Numbered from the stretch's first letter, positions 26,403-34,564 are shown. The stretch: 37,566 nt of DNA from Planctomycetota bacterium (GCA_028825265.1 JAPKAM010000014.1:1-37566); one strand, 5' to 3'. Notes: generated by a model not told the origin, from the sequence alone. Numbers and translations are program-made.

Positions 26403-27230
26403 CTACTGGCTGCCTACGCTGGCATCGACGCCGGCGGGCACATTCATTTCAAGGAGTAACCACACGACAGGTTCAGAAGCGACCCCTTCGGCTCCTTCTT
26501 CAACTTCCTCCACAACCTCGAAGATTAATTCCTCTCTGGCTTTTGCCAGGGACAGCTTTTCAATCTCGAAGTCGACAAATGTATGGCGAAGTAATCCGTC
26601 GATCAATCCCCCGACGCTAGCCGGTGGCAGTTTGGCCAGGAAAGTGACCGGAGTTGCCCCCGATCCTTCTTCCTTCAACCTCGCTTTTTTTCCACGCTGA
26701 TTGATCTTCAGTCCGTCGACAGCAAAGGAGGCTCCACGAATCGCGATAATTCGATCGACTAGTTCCTTCTGGATCCTCCACACGCGCTCGTAGCGAGGCA
26801 ACTGGTCCGGATCCGAAAGATCTTCCTGAATCTTGAAGGGGAATTCCTTCGGCTCCCCCGTAAATCCGGCGTGCTGGGAATAACGACTCACCAGCATGTC
26901 AAAACGGTCACGGTACTGGGTCGACCAAGAACTTAAATCACCCACAGCACCTTCGGAGAAGAGGGTGGTTCGATTGCGGTGAAACTGTTCCGCCTTGCTG
27001 ATTTGCTTGCCCCAGTTGGTCAGAAACGTTTCTTTCGCTGCCACAAGATCACTGGTGGGCAATTCCGAGGCGCTCATCTTTGCGTACTTCTCAATCGCCG
27101 TCTTGGACCGCTTCAACTTGGAAGTCACCGAGTCGTACTCATTCATTTTTGGTAACACCAGCAAGAAGAAGAGTGCGATCCAGCCGACCAAAATGACACC
27201 GAGTAGCGACCAGAATAGTTTGTCGTTCAT
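26403..27230 (-). CDS. PilO/Amuc_1100-like inner-membrane protein
   Basis: A 275-residue protein with PilO organisation: a short cytoplasmic start, one membrane helix (about 6-27), a periplasmic coiled coil (about 28-75) and a C-terminal alpha/beta region (about 150-265) expected to form the ferredoxin-like dimerisation fold. YDSVTSKLKRSKTAIEKYAK after the helix is typical in style. PilO pairs with PilN to form the inner-membrane platform of type IV pili; Akkermansia Amuc_1100 is a PilO-like member of the analogous locus. It lies ten bases after the pilM-pilN fusion. ATG 27230 is preceded by GGGGGG; a GTG three bases earlier is equally possible. Confidence 0.8.
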   Translation of the reverse strand: MNDKLFWSLLGVILVGWIALFFLLVLPKMNEYDSVTSKLKRSKTAIEKYAKMSASELPTSDLVAAKETFLTNWGKQISKAEQFHRNRTTLFSEGAVGDLSSWSTQYRDRFDMLVSRYSQHAGFTGEPKEFPFKIQEDLSDPDQLPRYERVWRIQKELVDRIIAIRGASFAVDGLKINQRGKKARLKEEGSGATPVTFLAKLPPASVGGLIDGLLRHTFVDFEIEKLSLAKAREELIFEVVEEVEEGAEGVASEPVVWLLLEMNVPAGVDASVGSQ

Positions 27231-27239
27231 CACGCCCCC

Positions 27240-29123
27240 CTATTCGTTCTCAGTTTCGGAATCGCTATCGATTCCTGGAAGGGGAGGATGGATCCATCGG
27301 ATTTTCCATGGATAGAGATTAGTTCCGTGATTGAGTGTCGGATCCGGCTTGGCACCTCGAATACTGCCAGACTTGATCCCCTCTGACTTCAGAAACATCA
27401 GCATCGTTTCGGCGAGAACTGTCCTCTCGACCCTCGAAGTACCGGGGTCGGCTTCGCCATAGAGTTCGGCCAGTTGCGCCTCGATGGGAATCACGATCAG
27501 TTCATTCAACTTTTGGTCATTGGACGCGGCATTGCCGGCATCGTAGCGGAATCCATGGACCACCACCTCGTAGCGGTCGTCATAGACCTGAACACCGGAA
27601 TCGGGCTTGGACTTGGCATCTTCAAGAATCACCCCGTCTGAAGTCACCCTGATCTTTCGCAGATCTAATCCTGCCAACCAAGTCTTCTGCCCGTTGAGGA
27701 TCTCCTGGTCCGCCTCGACATTACGCAGGACGCTATCCTTCTCGGGACCGTCTTCTGCCCGCAGAGAGAGAACATTGGCGACCAGATCCGCAGGAACCAC
27801 TGTGGCGACAATCCCAAGGATCTCGCGAGGAATCAGTCGTCCGGTCCCCCTCGACAGCAACCCGTCCTGCTTGATCAATAAATCCTGCGAGTCCGCGCCG
27901 GCCAGTTCTTCGAGTCGGTCCTGGTTTTTCTTGAGTTCCTTGACGATTCCAGTCTCGGCGAGCACCGCCTCAGCGCGAGTGATCTTCCCTCCGAAATTCA
28001 GATTGAAGAATGCGATCAGGATGTAAAGACTCGCAGCGGCAATCAGCACCGTCTTCTTCTTCTTCTGGAACTGTACCGCTTCCTGTTTTTCCTGAGGAAG
28101 CAGGTTCAGATCGACATCCGCAAGTCCGAGTCCCTGAAGCGCACCTCCGACGGCTGTACAATAGGTCGCCATCTCCTGCTGGATTCCAGAAGTGATGGCA
28201 TCGGTCCCGACCCGGATCCGGCTCAGATTCTTAGTCAGTTGCACACGAATTCGCAGGTTCTCTTCGAGGAATTTACGCAGTCCTACCAGCTTAGAACTTC
28301 CTCCGAAGAGGAACAGGTCCTCGATTTTGATCTCCCCCACTCGCGACTTGAAGTAACCGATAGAACGGTTGATCTCACTGACCAGATCGCGCAGTAGAGG
28401 TTGAACTTCCTTGAAGATCTTTGCCGCGTGTTCCGATTGAGCAGCGGTCACTTTTAGATTCTCGGCCTCTTGTTCGGAGCACCCGAATTTGTCCTGCAAC
28501 GCCTGAGTGAAGTCCTTGCCAGCAATCGGTATGGAACGGAACCAGAAACGAGAACCGTTGACGATAATCAAGTCGGTGTGGTCTGAACCGATTTCGATGG
28601 CAACGATCGGGCGAGTCGGTCTCAGGTCGAAGCGGATCAGGTTCAGCAGTCCAACATTCCCCAGCGTCAACACATCGACTTCCAGGTCGTCCTGGGAATA
28701 GTCGACCAGCAGGTCAGAAATCTCTTCGGAACGAACCGCAAAGATTCCCACTTCTTTTTCACCGTCATCGGTATCGCCGCTGACATGGCTGGCCCAGATC
28801 ACTTCATCGATCGGCAAGGGGATATTTTGCTGCGCTTCATATCCGATCAGTTCATCCAATTTCTTGCCCGCCACCGGCGGAATCGGAATGAAACTGGTCA
28901 ATGCGGATCGACTCGGCAGAGTCACGACCAGAGCACCGGAAAGATCATGACGTGCAGCCAGCGCAGAAACGGCCGCAGCGGAGGAATCGACCTCGGTACC
29001 ACCGGGATTCTCGATCTTCTCGGCAGCGACGATTTCCGCACCATTTCCAGCTCGCTGAAGTTTCACCGCCTTGAGGGACGAGCGTCCCGCATCGATGCAC
29101 CAAACTTCATCAAAGTCGGCCAT
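27240..29123 (-). CDS. PilM-PilN fusion protein
   Basis: A 627-residue protein. Residues 1-333 are PilM, an actin/FtsA-like ATPase: phosphate-1 motif IDAGRSSLKAV (10-20), phosphate-2 AIEIGSDHTDLIIV (175-188), the PilM-type block KDFTQALQDKFGCSEQEAENLK (203-224) and adenosine motif FGGSSKLVGL (273-282). At 338-343 comes LNLLP, the motif at the cytoplasmic N-terminus of PilN that inserts into PilM, followed by a membrane helix (358-376), coiled coil (380-410) and a periplasmic domain (about 420-600). In pilMNOPQ operons PilM and PilN are separate; here they are one chain. ATG 29123 has GGAGAGAGG six bases upstream and gives the usual PilM start; an ATG at 29153 would add ten residues. First gene of the cluster. 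Confidence 0.9.
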   Translation of the reverse strand: MADFDEVWCIDAGRSSLKAVKLQRAGNGAEIVAAEKIENPGGTEVDSSAAAVSALAARHDLSGALVVTLPSRSALTSFIPIPPVAGKKLDELIGYEAQQNIPLPIDEVIWASHVSGDTDDGEKEVGIFAVRSEEISDLLVDYSQDDLEVDVLTLGNVGLLNLIRFDLRPTRPIVAIEIGSDHTDLIIVNGSRFWFRSIPIAGKDFTQALQDKFGCSEQEAENLKVTAAQSEHAAKIFKEVQPLLRDLVSEINRSIGYFKSRVGEIKIEDLFLFGGSSKLVGLRKFLEENLRIRVQLTKNLSRIRVGTDAITSGIQQEMATYCTAVGGALQGLGLADVDLNLLPQEKQEAVQFQKKKKTVLIAAASLYILIAFFNLNFGGKITRAEAVLAETGIVKELKKNQDRLEELAGADSQDLLIKQDGLLSRGTGRLIPREILGIVATVVPADLVANVLSLRAEDGPEKDSVLRNVEADQEILNGQKTWLAGLDLRKIRVTSDGVILEDAKSKPDSGVQVYDDRYEVVVHGFRYDAGNAASNDQKLNELIVIPIEAQLAELYGEADPGTSRVERTVLAETMLMFLKSEGIKSGSIRGAKPDPTLNHGTNLYPWKIRWIHPPLPGIDSDSETENE

Positions 29124-29162
29124 GAAAACCTCTCTCCAACGGTGGGCGACCACCGTTACGCC

Positions 29163-29182
29163 TTCGCATCTATTCGCATCTA
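29163..29182. repeat. 10-base tandem duplication
   Basis: TTCGCATCTA occurs twice head to tail (29163-29172, 29173-29182), 40-60 bases upstream of the pilM-pilN start, in the untranslated leader. Confidence 0.85.
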
Positions 29183-29220
29183 GTCGTTGCTCTCCAACAC
29201 AGTGGGCCTGGTTGCACTCA

Positions 29221-29236
29221 GCCGTTCAAGAACGGC
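29221..29236. promoter_or_regulatory. Inverted repeat GCCGTTC-AA-GAACGGC
   Basis: A perfect seven-base inverted repeat with a two-base centre about 100 bases upstream of the pilM-pilN start. Its symmetry would suit a dimeric DNA-binding regulator if a second promoter lies nearby; in RNA it would form a tight hairpin. No nearby -35/-10 pair supports the operator reading. Confidence 0.3.
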
Positions 29237-29245
29237 GGCCAGGCG

Positions 29246-29313
29246 ACATTGCTCAAGCACATTGTTCAAGCACATTGTTTCAGACTGCACACTTAAAAGA
29301 CTGCACACAGCAG
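29246..29313. repeat. Cluster of 13- and 16-base tandem duplications
   Basis: Two arrays lie side by side: ACATTGCTCAAGC, ACATTGTTCAAGC and a degenerate third copy (29246-29284, unit 13), then AGACTGCACAC repeated with period 16 (29282-29297, 29298-29313). Both are in the untranslated leader of the pilM-pilN gene. Confidence 0.85.
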
Positions 29314-29806
29314 AAGTTCTGGCCACGCCAGGAACCAATTGCGCGTCATCTCCGTTTCCCAGGAAAGATCACAGAAAAAGGAACCGAACAGTCGGTGCGC
29401 CATCGAGCAGGTCGATTCAATTCACGACGGACTGCATCGAAATCAGTTGCGAACAAGAGCCCGTGCGTTCAGCACGTGACCGACGATTCGCTTCATCGAA
29501 AAGAACCGATATCGGTCCATCTTCGACGATCCAACTTCTTCGCAGGCATCGAACGAAAGGCTCGCAACGATGTCCACAACCCCTGTCGGACGGAGGTTGC
29601 CCTCCGCATCGCTCCGTGGGTCTGCAGGATTCCTTCACCACTACCAGAATGAGCCTTGCTTCAAGCTCTGATCCAGCGGTTCCAATCCCGCGCCACGGGG
29701 CGCATTCCTTCCCTGATCACGGCTCTCATTCGACCTTCACGGCCACTGCATTTAGTGGGCCCACAAGCCCAGCAGCGGGAGATCGAAACGGTCCCCGGGA
29801 AAACGG

Positions 29807-29834
29807 AGTATAGATCCCTGAGGAGGTGAGTCAA
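29807..29834 (-). promoter_or_regulatory. Strong sigma70-type promoter of the secretin cluster
   Basis: On the minus strand TTGACT (29829-29834) is followed after 16 bases by TATACT (29807-29812), each matching the consensus at five of six positions. It points towards pilM-pilN and lies just downstream of four 16-base direct repeats. The predicted transcription start is near 29800. Confidence 0.75.
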
Positions 29835-29865
29835 CTTGCCTCAGAATCTGGAGTTGGCAACACAG

Positions 29866-29929
29866 ACAGTGTTCGAGAGCGACGGTGTTCGAGATCGACT
29901 CTGTTCGAGACCGATTCTGTTCAAGAGGG
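29866..29929. repeat. 16-base tandem repeat, four copies
   Basis: Four contiguous 16-base units (29866-29881, 29882-29897, 29898-29913, 29914-29929) share the core CTGTTCGAGA with differences mainly at the edges. The array begins directly after the stop codon of the uracil-DNA glycosylase gene and covers roughly -66 to -130 relative to the predicted start of the secretin cluster. Sixteen bases is about one and a half helical turns, so alternate units face the same side of the DNA. Confidence 0.9.
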
Positions 29930-30706
29930 TCAGGAGCGGGGTCGAGCGGGAGTCCGTTGGAGCACCTCGATGACCCGCTGAAGATCCTGCCAGCAGTGTG
30001 CCTTGTACTCCGGTTGCTGGATCAGGAAGGCGGGGTGGTAAGTGGCCACCAGTGGAATTCCCCGCCAAAGGTGCTTCTGGCCCCTCATCTTGGCCAGAGA
30101 GGTCTCTTGCCCGGTCAGCCAGCCAGCGGCAGGCCGGCCAAGAGCCACAATCATGACGGGATCGACGCGGGCGATCTGGGCTTCCAGGTGTCCCAGGCAT
30201 GCCACCAATTCCTGCGGCAGGGGGTCTCGATTCTCTGGCGGGTGGCACTTCAATACATTGGTGATGTAAACCCGATCCCGGGAGAGTCCCAGCGCCCCGA
30301 TGATCCGATCCAGCAGTTGTCCTGCGGGTCCGCCAAAGGGCTCTCCACTCCGATCTTCTTCGGCATCGGGAGATCCACCGACGAACATCAGATCCGCCGC
30401 TGGGTCTCCGACCCCGAAAGCGGTGAGAATTCGCGAATGGCACAGGTCACACTGCTGGCACACTGCGACCTTTTCGGCCTGCTGCTCCAGAGTCGAAGAT
30501 GGGTTCGCCGGGGACCCGACCGGAGAGGCCGGAACACACTCTTGGATGCCACTGACGGGGTCCAGAGGATCATTTGCGGGATCTGGCGAACTGCGAATCC
30601 TTCGAATCCCCCATCCGAGCAATCCGCGCAGGTGGGGTTTCAAACCCAGATGCAGCGGTTTCACGTTCTCCCCGCTGCCGCTCAGAGGGCGCTCTTCAAG
30701 ACTCAT
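29930..30706 (-). CDS. Uracil-DNA glycosylase, family 4 (iron-sulfur type)
   Basis: A 258-residue DNA repair enzyme that removes uracil from DNA. The catalytic core starts near residue 75: CQQCDLCHSR supplies cluster cysteines (Cys83/86/89), Cys154 in NVLKCHPPENRDP and Cys170 in ELVACLGHLE complete the 4Fe-4S site, ALGRPAAGWLTG follows, and TYHPAFLI (222-229) carries the conserved His. The first motif reads GGSPDAEEDRSGEPFGG where the family usually has GE-x-PG-x-x-ED-x-x-G-x-PF-V/C-G, so the first Glu and one Gly are replaced. Residues 1-74 form a Pro/Ser-rich extension with unknown role. Its ATG overlaps the mtaB stop by four bases. It is the last gene of the operon. Confidence 0.93.
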   Translation of the reverse strand: MSLEERPLSGSGENVKPLHLGLKPHLRGLLGWGIRRIRSSPDPANDPLDPVSGIQECVPASPVGSPANPSSTLEQQAEKVAVCQQCDLCHSRILTAFGVGDPAADLMFVGGSPDAEEDRSGEPFGGPAGQLLDRIIGALGLSRDRVYITNVLKCHPPENRDPLPQELVACLGHLEAQIARVDPVMIVALGRPAAGWLTGQETSLAKMRGQKHLWRGIPLVATYHPAFLIQQPEYKAHCWQDLQRVIEVLQRTPARPRS

Positions 30707-32034
30707 CGCTGAAGTCCTTCTCCGGCACCGATCGCCACGATTCTGGCAGACATCTTCTGATCGTTTCGCTGTTCGAGGATTCCCTCCACCTCGGTTCCAC
30801 GCCGCAAGGAACCATCCAAATCCTCGAACTGAACTCGAATCCCCTCCCGAGAGAGGCCCTCCGCCGCCGATGGCCGATCTTCCGAAGATTCCTTCTCGAT
30901 CAACACCTGAACTCGATCACCGACCCGCCGCTCCAGTTCTCGTTGCTGCAATCTCTGGCACAACTCACGCACACGGATCATCCGCTGCTCACGCACCTCG
31001 ACCGGGACATGGTCATCGAGGCGAGCCGCGCGGGTCCTCGGCCTGGGACTGTATGGAAACAGATGAACCTTGACGAACCGCAGCTGCTCGAGCAATTGCA
31101 ACGTCTGTTGAAAATCCTCCTCCGTCTCGCCAGGAAAGCCGACGATCACGTCGGTGGCGAGTACCGATCCCGGCAATTGCAGGTGAACCCGTTCCATCGC
31201 TGCGACATAATCTTCGATGGTGTAATCGCGTCGCATCCGTCGCAGGATCCGTTCGCTACCACTTTGAAGAGGTACATGAAAGAAGCGGCACAGCCCTGAA
31301 TCTGCCTGGAAAGCTCCCAGAAATGCATCGGTAAAGGCCCCCTCCCCGATGGAAGAGAGACGCACCCGATCGAGTCCAGGAATCTGACGTAGATCCAGCA
31401 TCAATCTCGCCAAGCCATCCTCGATGCCTCGATCCAGCCCCCATTGGCGCAGGTGGATTCCGGTCAGGACCAGTTCTCGAAAGCCTCCGTCCTCGACCAG
31501 GCGCCTCGCTTCTTGCAAGACAGGTTCGTGATCTCGGCTTCTGGAACCGCCCCGAAGGTAAGGAATGATGCAGTAGCTACAAAAGGAATCGCAGCCATCT
31601 TGAATCTTTAGAAAGGCTCGTGTTCGGCCCTCGAATCCGTGGATCTTAAGATCAAAGATCGCTCGGGAATTGCGGCGCGGCTTCTTCTCCAGCAGCGGCG
31701 CACCCTGCAGCACCTCGGCCACCCTGTGCTTCTCCTCGTTCCCGATCAGATGCACCACCTCGGGAATTTTTTCGAGACGAATCCGATCATCTTCACTGAT
31801 ACAACCGGTGACGATCACCTTGGCCGCTGGATTCTTCCTCGTCAGCGAGCGAATCTTCTCACCCACCTTTTCGCCTGCGCGCTCAGTCACGGTGCAGGAG
31901 TTGACGACGAGCAGGTCGACCGCGGAGGGGTCACGACTCTCTACGTAACCGAGATCGAGGATCTCCTCGCGAATCGCCTGGGTATCGTACTGGTTGATCT
32001 TGCACCCAAAGGTGATAAAGGCACAACTCGGCAT
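30703..32034 (-). CDS. mtaB: tRNA (t6A37) methylthiotransferase, MtaB type
   Basis: A 443-residue radical-SAM methylthiotransferase that converts t6A to ms2t6A at position 37 of tRNAs. The N-terminal UPF0004 domain has its three cluster ligands, Cys11 (TFGCKINQYD), Cys47 (NSCTVT) and Cys78 (TGC). The radical-SAM motif C-x3-C-x2-C is at Cys148, Cys152 and Cys155 (CDSFCSYC). A TRAM domain lies at about 370-435. TFGCK-x-NQ and NSCTVT point to MtaB rather than MiaB or RimO. The gene follows oppF after 38 bases and overlaps the uracil-DNA glycosylase gene by four bases. Confidence 0.95.
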   Translation of the reverse strand: MPSCAFITFGCKINQYDTQAIREEILDLGYVESRDPSAVDLLVVNSCTVTERAGEKVGEKIRSLTRKNPAAKVIVTGCISEDDRIRLEKIPEVVHLIGNEEKHRVAEVLQGAPLLEKKPRRNSRAIFDLKIHGFEGRTRAFLKIQDGCDSFCSYCIIPYLRGGSRSRDHEPVLQEARRLVEDGGFRELVLTGIHLRQWGLDRGIEDGLARLMLDLRQIPGLDRVRLSSIGEGAFTDAFLGAFQADSGLCRFFHVPLQSGSERILRRMRRDYTIEDYVAAMERVHLQLPGSVLATDVIVGFPGETEEDFQQTLQLLEQLRFVKVHLFPYSPRPRTRAARLDDHVPVEVREQRMIRVRELCQRLQQRELERRVGDRVQVLIEKESSEDRPSAAEGLSREGIRVQFEDLDGSLRRGTEVEGILEQRNDQKMSARIVAIGAGEGLQR

Positions 32035-32072
32035 GTCACCTTCTTTCTGCAGCTCCAGCCTTCAGCCCTGAA

Positions 32073-33086
32073 TCAGGCCTGAAGTGCTTCTCCCTCGACA
32101 CCACCCGCATCCTCGAGCCAGCAGTGACTGCGATGGGCCTCGCCCACATCGAACCCTCTCGGAGTCTCGGTGCGGCACCGAGATCCAGCACTGGGACAGC
32201 GGGTGTGGAAGGTGCAACCGGGTGGCGGGTCGATCGGGGAAGGAACATCTCCTTCGAGGCGAATCCGATCCTTGCGCTGCCCTGGTCTAATTTCGGGCAC
32301 CGCAGAAAGCAATGCTTTGGTATAGGGGTGACGAGGATCGCTGTAGAGATCATCCGAAGATGCCTCCTCGACGATCTTGCCGAGGTACATCACTGCCACC
32401 CGATCACTGATGTGCTCCACCACCGCCAGATCGTGTGCGATGAACAGGTAAGAGAGACCGAATTCGTCCTGGAGGTCCAGCAGTAGATTGATGATTTGGG
32501 CCTGGATCGAAACGTCGAGGGCACTGACCGCCTCGTCGCAAACGATGAACTCGGGTTCGACCGAAAGCGCACGTGCAATCCCGATGCGCTGACGTTGCCC
32601 GCCGGAAAACTCGTGTGGATAGCGGTTGATATGGTTCACCGCATCGAGTCCACAGCGATCCATCAGATATTCAGTCATTTTCCGAATCTCTGAATCGTTC
32701 CCCATCTGATGGATTCTCGGGCCTTCGCTCAGAATTGAGCCCACCGTCATGCGCGGGTTCAACGATCCGTAGGGATCCTGGAAGATGATCTGCATCCTCT
32801 TGCGCAACCGACGCAGGTCGGCTCCCTCGCTAGCCAGAACATCCTGGCCATCGAATCGAACCGATCCTTCTGTCGGATCGACCAGTTTGAGGATGGAACG
32901 ACCGACAGTGGTCTTGCCACATCCCGATTCCCCCACCAGGCCGAGGGTTTCCTTCCGACCCAGTTGGAAGGAAACTCCGTCCACCGCCTTGACGTGTGCG
33001 GTGACTCTGGAGAACACACCGGTGCGGATCGGGAACCAGGTCTTCAGATTCTTGACCTCGATCAGTGGTTGAACTGGATCACTCAA
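32073..33086 (-). CDS. Oligo/dipeptide ABC transporter ATP-binding protein, OppF/DppF type
   Basis: A 337-residue ABC ATPase. Walker A is GESGCGKTT, the Q-loop lies in [14 protein letters not shown], the signature is [15 protein letters not shown], Walker B is [13 protein letters not shown] and the switch His is in [10 protein letters not shown]. The C-terminal oligopeptide domain with [14 protein letters not shown] (two to four Cys, possible Fe-S ligands as in some Opp/Dpp subunits) defines the Opp/Dpp class. It energises peptide import with its partner encoded just upstream. The TTG start at 33086 overlaps the oppD-type stop (TTGA), with GGGAGA upstream. No permease or substrate-binding protein genes are in the window. 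Confidence 0.94.
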   Translation of the reverse strand: MSDPVQPLIEVKNLKTWFPIRTGVFSRVTAHVKAVDGVSFQLGRKETLGLVGESGCGKTTVGRSILKLVDPTEGSVRFDGQDVLASEGADLRRLRKRMQIIFQDPYGSLNPRMTVGSILSEGPRIHQMGNDSEIRKMTEYLMDRCGLDAVNHINRYPHEFSGGQRQRIGIARALSVEPEFIVCDEAVSALDVSIQAQIINLLLDLQDEFGLSYLFIAHDLAVVEHISDRVAVMYLGKIVEEASSDDLYSDPRHPYTKALLSAVPEIRPGQRKDRIRLEGDVPSPIDPPPGCTFHTRCPSAGSRCRTETPRGFDVGEAHRSHCWLEDAGGVEGEALQA

Positions 33087-34099
33087 CGCTTGTCTCCCGT
33101 GCTATTGCTGCTCTTCCGACCCACCTGCTCGCGGTGGATACAGGCCACTTGATGATGTTCTCCGACGGAGACCAGATCCGGTTCCTCGACCGCACACTGA
33201 TCGGTCGCAAAGGAACAACGAGGGCGGAATTTACAACCGCTGGGGAACTCGAGTGGATTCGGAACGTTGCCCTCGATCACCGTCAGTCGATCGGTACCGG
33301 AGCCGAGGCTCGGCATCGACTGGAACAGTCCGATCGTGTAGGGGTGCCGAGGATTCTCGAACAGTTGTTCGACTGGAGCTCGCTCCACCACCTTACCCGC
33401 ATACATCACGACCACGTCATCGGCATTTTCTGCAACCACCCCGAGATCGTGAGTGATCAACAAGATCGACATGCCAGTTTTCCTCTGCAAGTCCCGCAGT
33501 AGATCGAGGATCTGCGCCTGAATCGTCACATCGAGTGCAGTGGTGGGCTCGTCGGCGATCAGCACCGAGGGATCGCAAGCGAGAGCCATCGCAATCATGA
33601 TCCTTTGCTTCATGCCGCCCGACAACTGGTGCGGATAATCATCGATGCGGGACTCTGGAGATGGAATTCCGACCAGTTTCAACAATTCGATGCAGCGCTC
33701 TCGCGCTTCAGCTCTTGTCTTTCCCTGGTGCAAGCAAAGAGCCTCGCCGATCTGGTCGCCAACCCGAAAAACTGGATTGAGACTAGTCATCGGTTCCTGA
33801 AAGATCACCGAGATCTCGTTGCCGCGGATCTTGCGCATCTGTTTCTCGGTGTACTCGAGCAAGTTCTCGCCTCGGAAGCGGATCTCGCCGTCGACGTACC
33901 TGCCCGGTGGAGTCGGAACCAACTGCAAGATACTCATGGCGGTCACGGACTTGCCGCAGCCAGACTCTCCCACCACTCCGAGTGTCTTGCCCTTCTCGAT
34001 GGAATAGCTGACTCCATCGACCGCCTTCGCCACTCCATCGTCGGTAAAGAACCAGGTTCGGAGACCTTCGATTTCCAGCAGTGCAGGGCCCTCGTTCAA
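33083..34099 (-). CDS. Oligo/dipeptide ABC transporter ATP-binding protein, OppD/DppD type
   Basis: A 338-residue ABC ATPase: Walker [11 protein letters not shown]-loop [22 protein letters not shown], signature [16 protein letters not shown], Walker [14 protein letters not shown], switch His in [10 protein letters not shown], and the C-terminal oligopeptide/dipeptide domain with [14 protein letters not shown]. It pairs with the following OppF-type subunit to form the ATPase heterodimer. The TTG start at 34099 overlaps the ridA stop by four bases, and its own stop overlaps the next TTG start, so all three are translationally linked. The peptide specificity is decided by binding protein and permeases, which are not here. 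Confidence 0.94.
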   Translation of the reverse strand: MNEGPALLEIEGLRTWFFTDDGVAKAVDGVSYSIEKGKTLGVVGESGCGKSVTAMSILQLVPTPPGRYVDGEIRFRGENLLEYTEKQMRKIRGNEISVIFQEPMTSLNPVFRVGDQIGEALCLHQGKTRAEARERCIELLKLVGIPSPESRIDDYPHQLSGGMKQRIMIAMALACDPSVLIADEPTTALDVTIQAQILDLLRDLQRKTGMSILLITHDLGVVAENADDVVVMYAGKVVERAPVEQLFENPRHPYTIGLFQSMPSLGSGTDRLTVIEGNVPNPLEFPSGCKFRPRCSFATDQCAVEEPDLVSVGEHHQVACIHREQVGRKSSNSTGDKR

Positions 34100-34494
34100 C
34101 TGACTTCTCTCTTTCGAGCGATGGCGTCGATTTCGACCTGAACACCCTTCGGCAACGCCGCCGCTTCGATGCAGGCTCGCGCCGGAAACGGGGGTTCGAA
34201 GAACTGGGCATAAATCTCGTTCATGACGGTAAAATTGGACATGCTGGAGAGATAGACGGTGGTCTTGACCACTTCGGAGAAGTCACTCCCCGCCTCGGCC
34301 AGCACCTGCTGAAGATTCACCAGCACCTGATGGGTTTGATCCTGGATTCCTTGTGCGACCGAACCATCTTTCGGCACGATGGGAATCTGACCAGAACAGT
34401 ACACCCAACCATCGACCACCATCGCCTGGGAATAGGGCCCGATCGCCGCAGGAGCCTCATCGGTATTGACGGCGACTCGATCCATTTGACTCAT
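34096..34494 (-). CDS. ridA: RidA family enamine/imine deaminase
   Basis: A 132-residue protein of the YjgF/YER057c/UK114 family that hydrolyses reactive enamines and imines such as 2-aminoacrylate. Landmarks are IGPYSQA (18-24), VYCSGQIPI (31-39), the [23 protein letters not shown] block, and Arg106 in [23 protein letters not shown], the residue that binds the substrate carboxylate. I chose ATG 34494, because AGGAGG lies six bases upstream and the length equals that of typical RidA; an ATG at 34548 would add 18 residues. It starts 70 bases after coaD and overlaps the oppD-type gene. Confidence 0.95.
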   Translation of the reverse strand: MSQMDRVAVNTDEAPAAIGPYSQAMVVDGWVYCSGQIPIVPKDGSVAQGIQDQTHQVLVNLQQVLAEAGSDFSEVVKTTVYLSSMSNFTVMNEIYAQFFEPPFPARACIEAAALPKGVQVEIDAIARKREVS

Positions 34495-34564
34495 CTCGTT
34501 CCTCCTGGTCACGCCAAAGATTCCTCCATGAATGCAGAAATCTGACAATCATCGGTGTGGAATC

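Larger units (their letters stand above)
29124..29800 (-). other. Long untranslated leader of the secretin cluster
   Basis: About 680 bases between the predicted transcription start and the pilM-pilN start, with no credible gene in any frame. In the transcript sense it contains several possible hairpins: CGGAGG-GCAA-CCTCCG with a GNRA loop (29591-29606), closed by an outer GCGATG/CATCGT stem; CGTGC-TGAAC-GCACG (29462-29476); the palindromes ACCGATATCGGT (29505-29516) and GTGGGCCCAC (29755-29764); and GCCGTTC-TT-GAACGGC (29221-29236). Short tandem duplications cluster near its 3' end. It could be a structured regulatory leader, contain a separate small RNA, or be an eroded gene; it does not match tmRNA, RNase P RNA or SRP RNA as I know them. 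Confidence 0.5.

Noticed and set aside
29187-29813. Plus-strand open frame of 208 codons in the long leader
   Set aside because: Arg/Ser/Pro-rich composition without domains, an accumulation of tandem duplications, no good SD; it looks like random open frame in GC-rich noncoding DNA.
29836-29973. Short plus-strand frame (TTG start, 45 codons) with a perfect AGGAGGTGA seven bases upstream
   Set aside because: The SD-like sequence falls inside the spacer of the minus-strand promoter, the frame consists largely of the 16-base repeat and runs antisense into the glycosylase gene; probably coincidence, though an unusual one.
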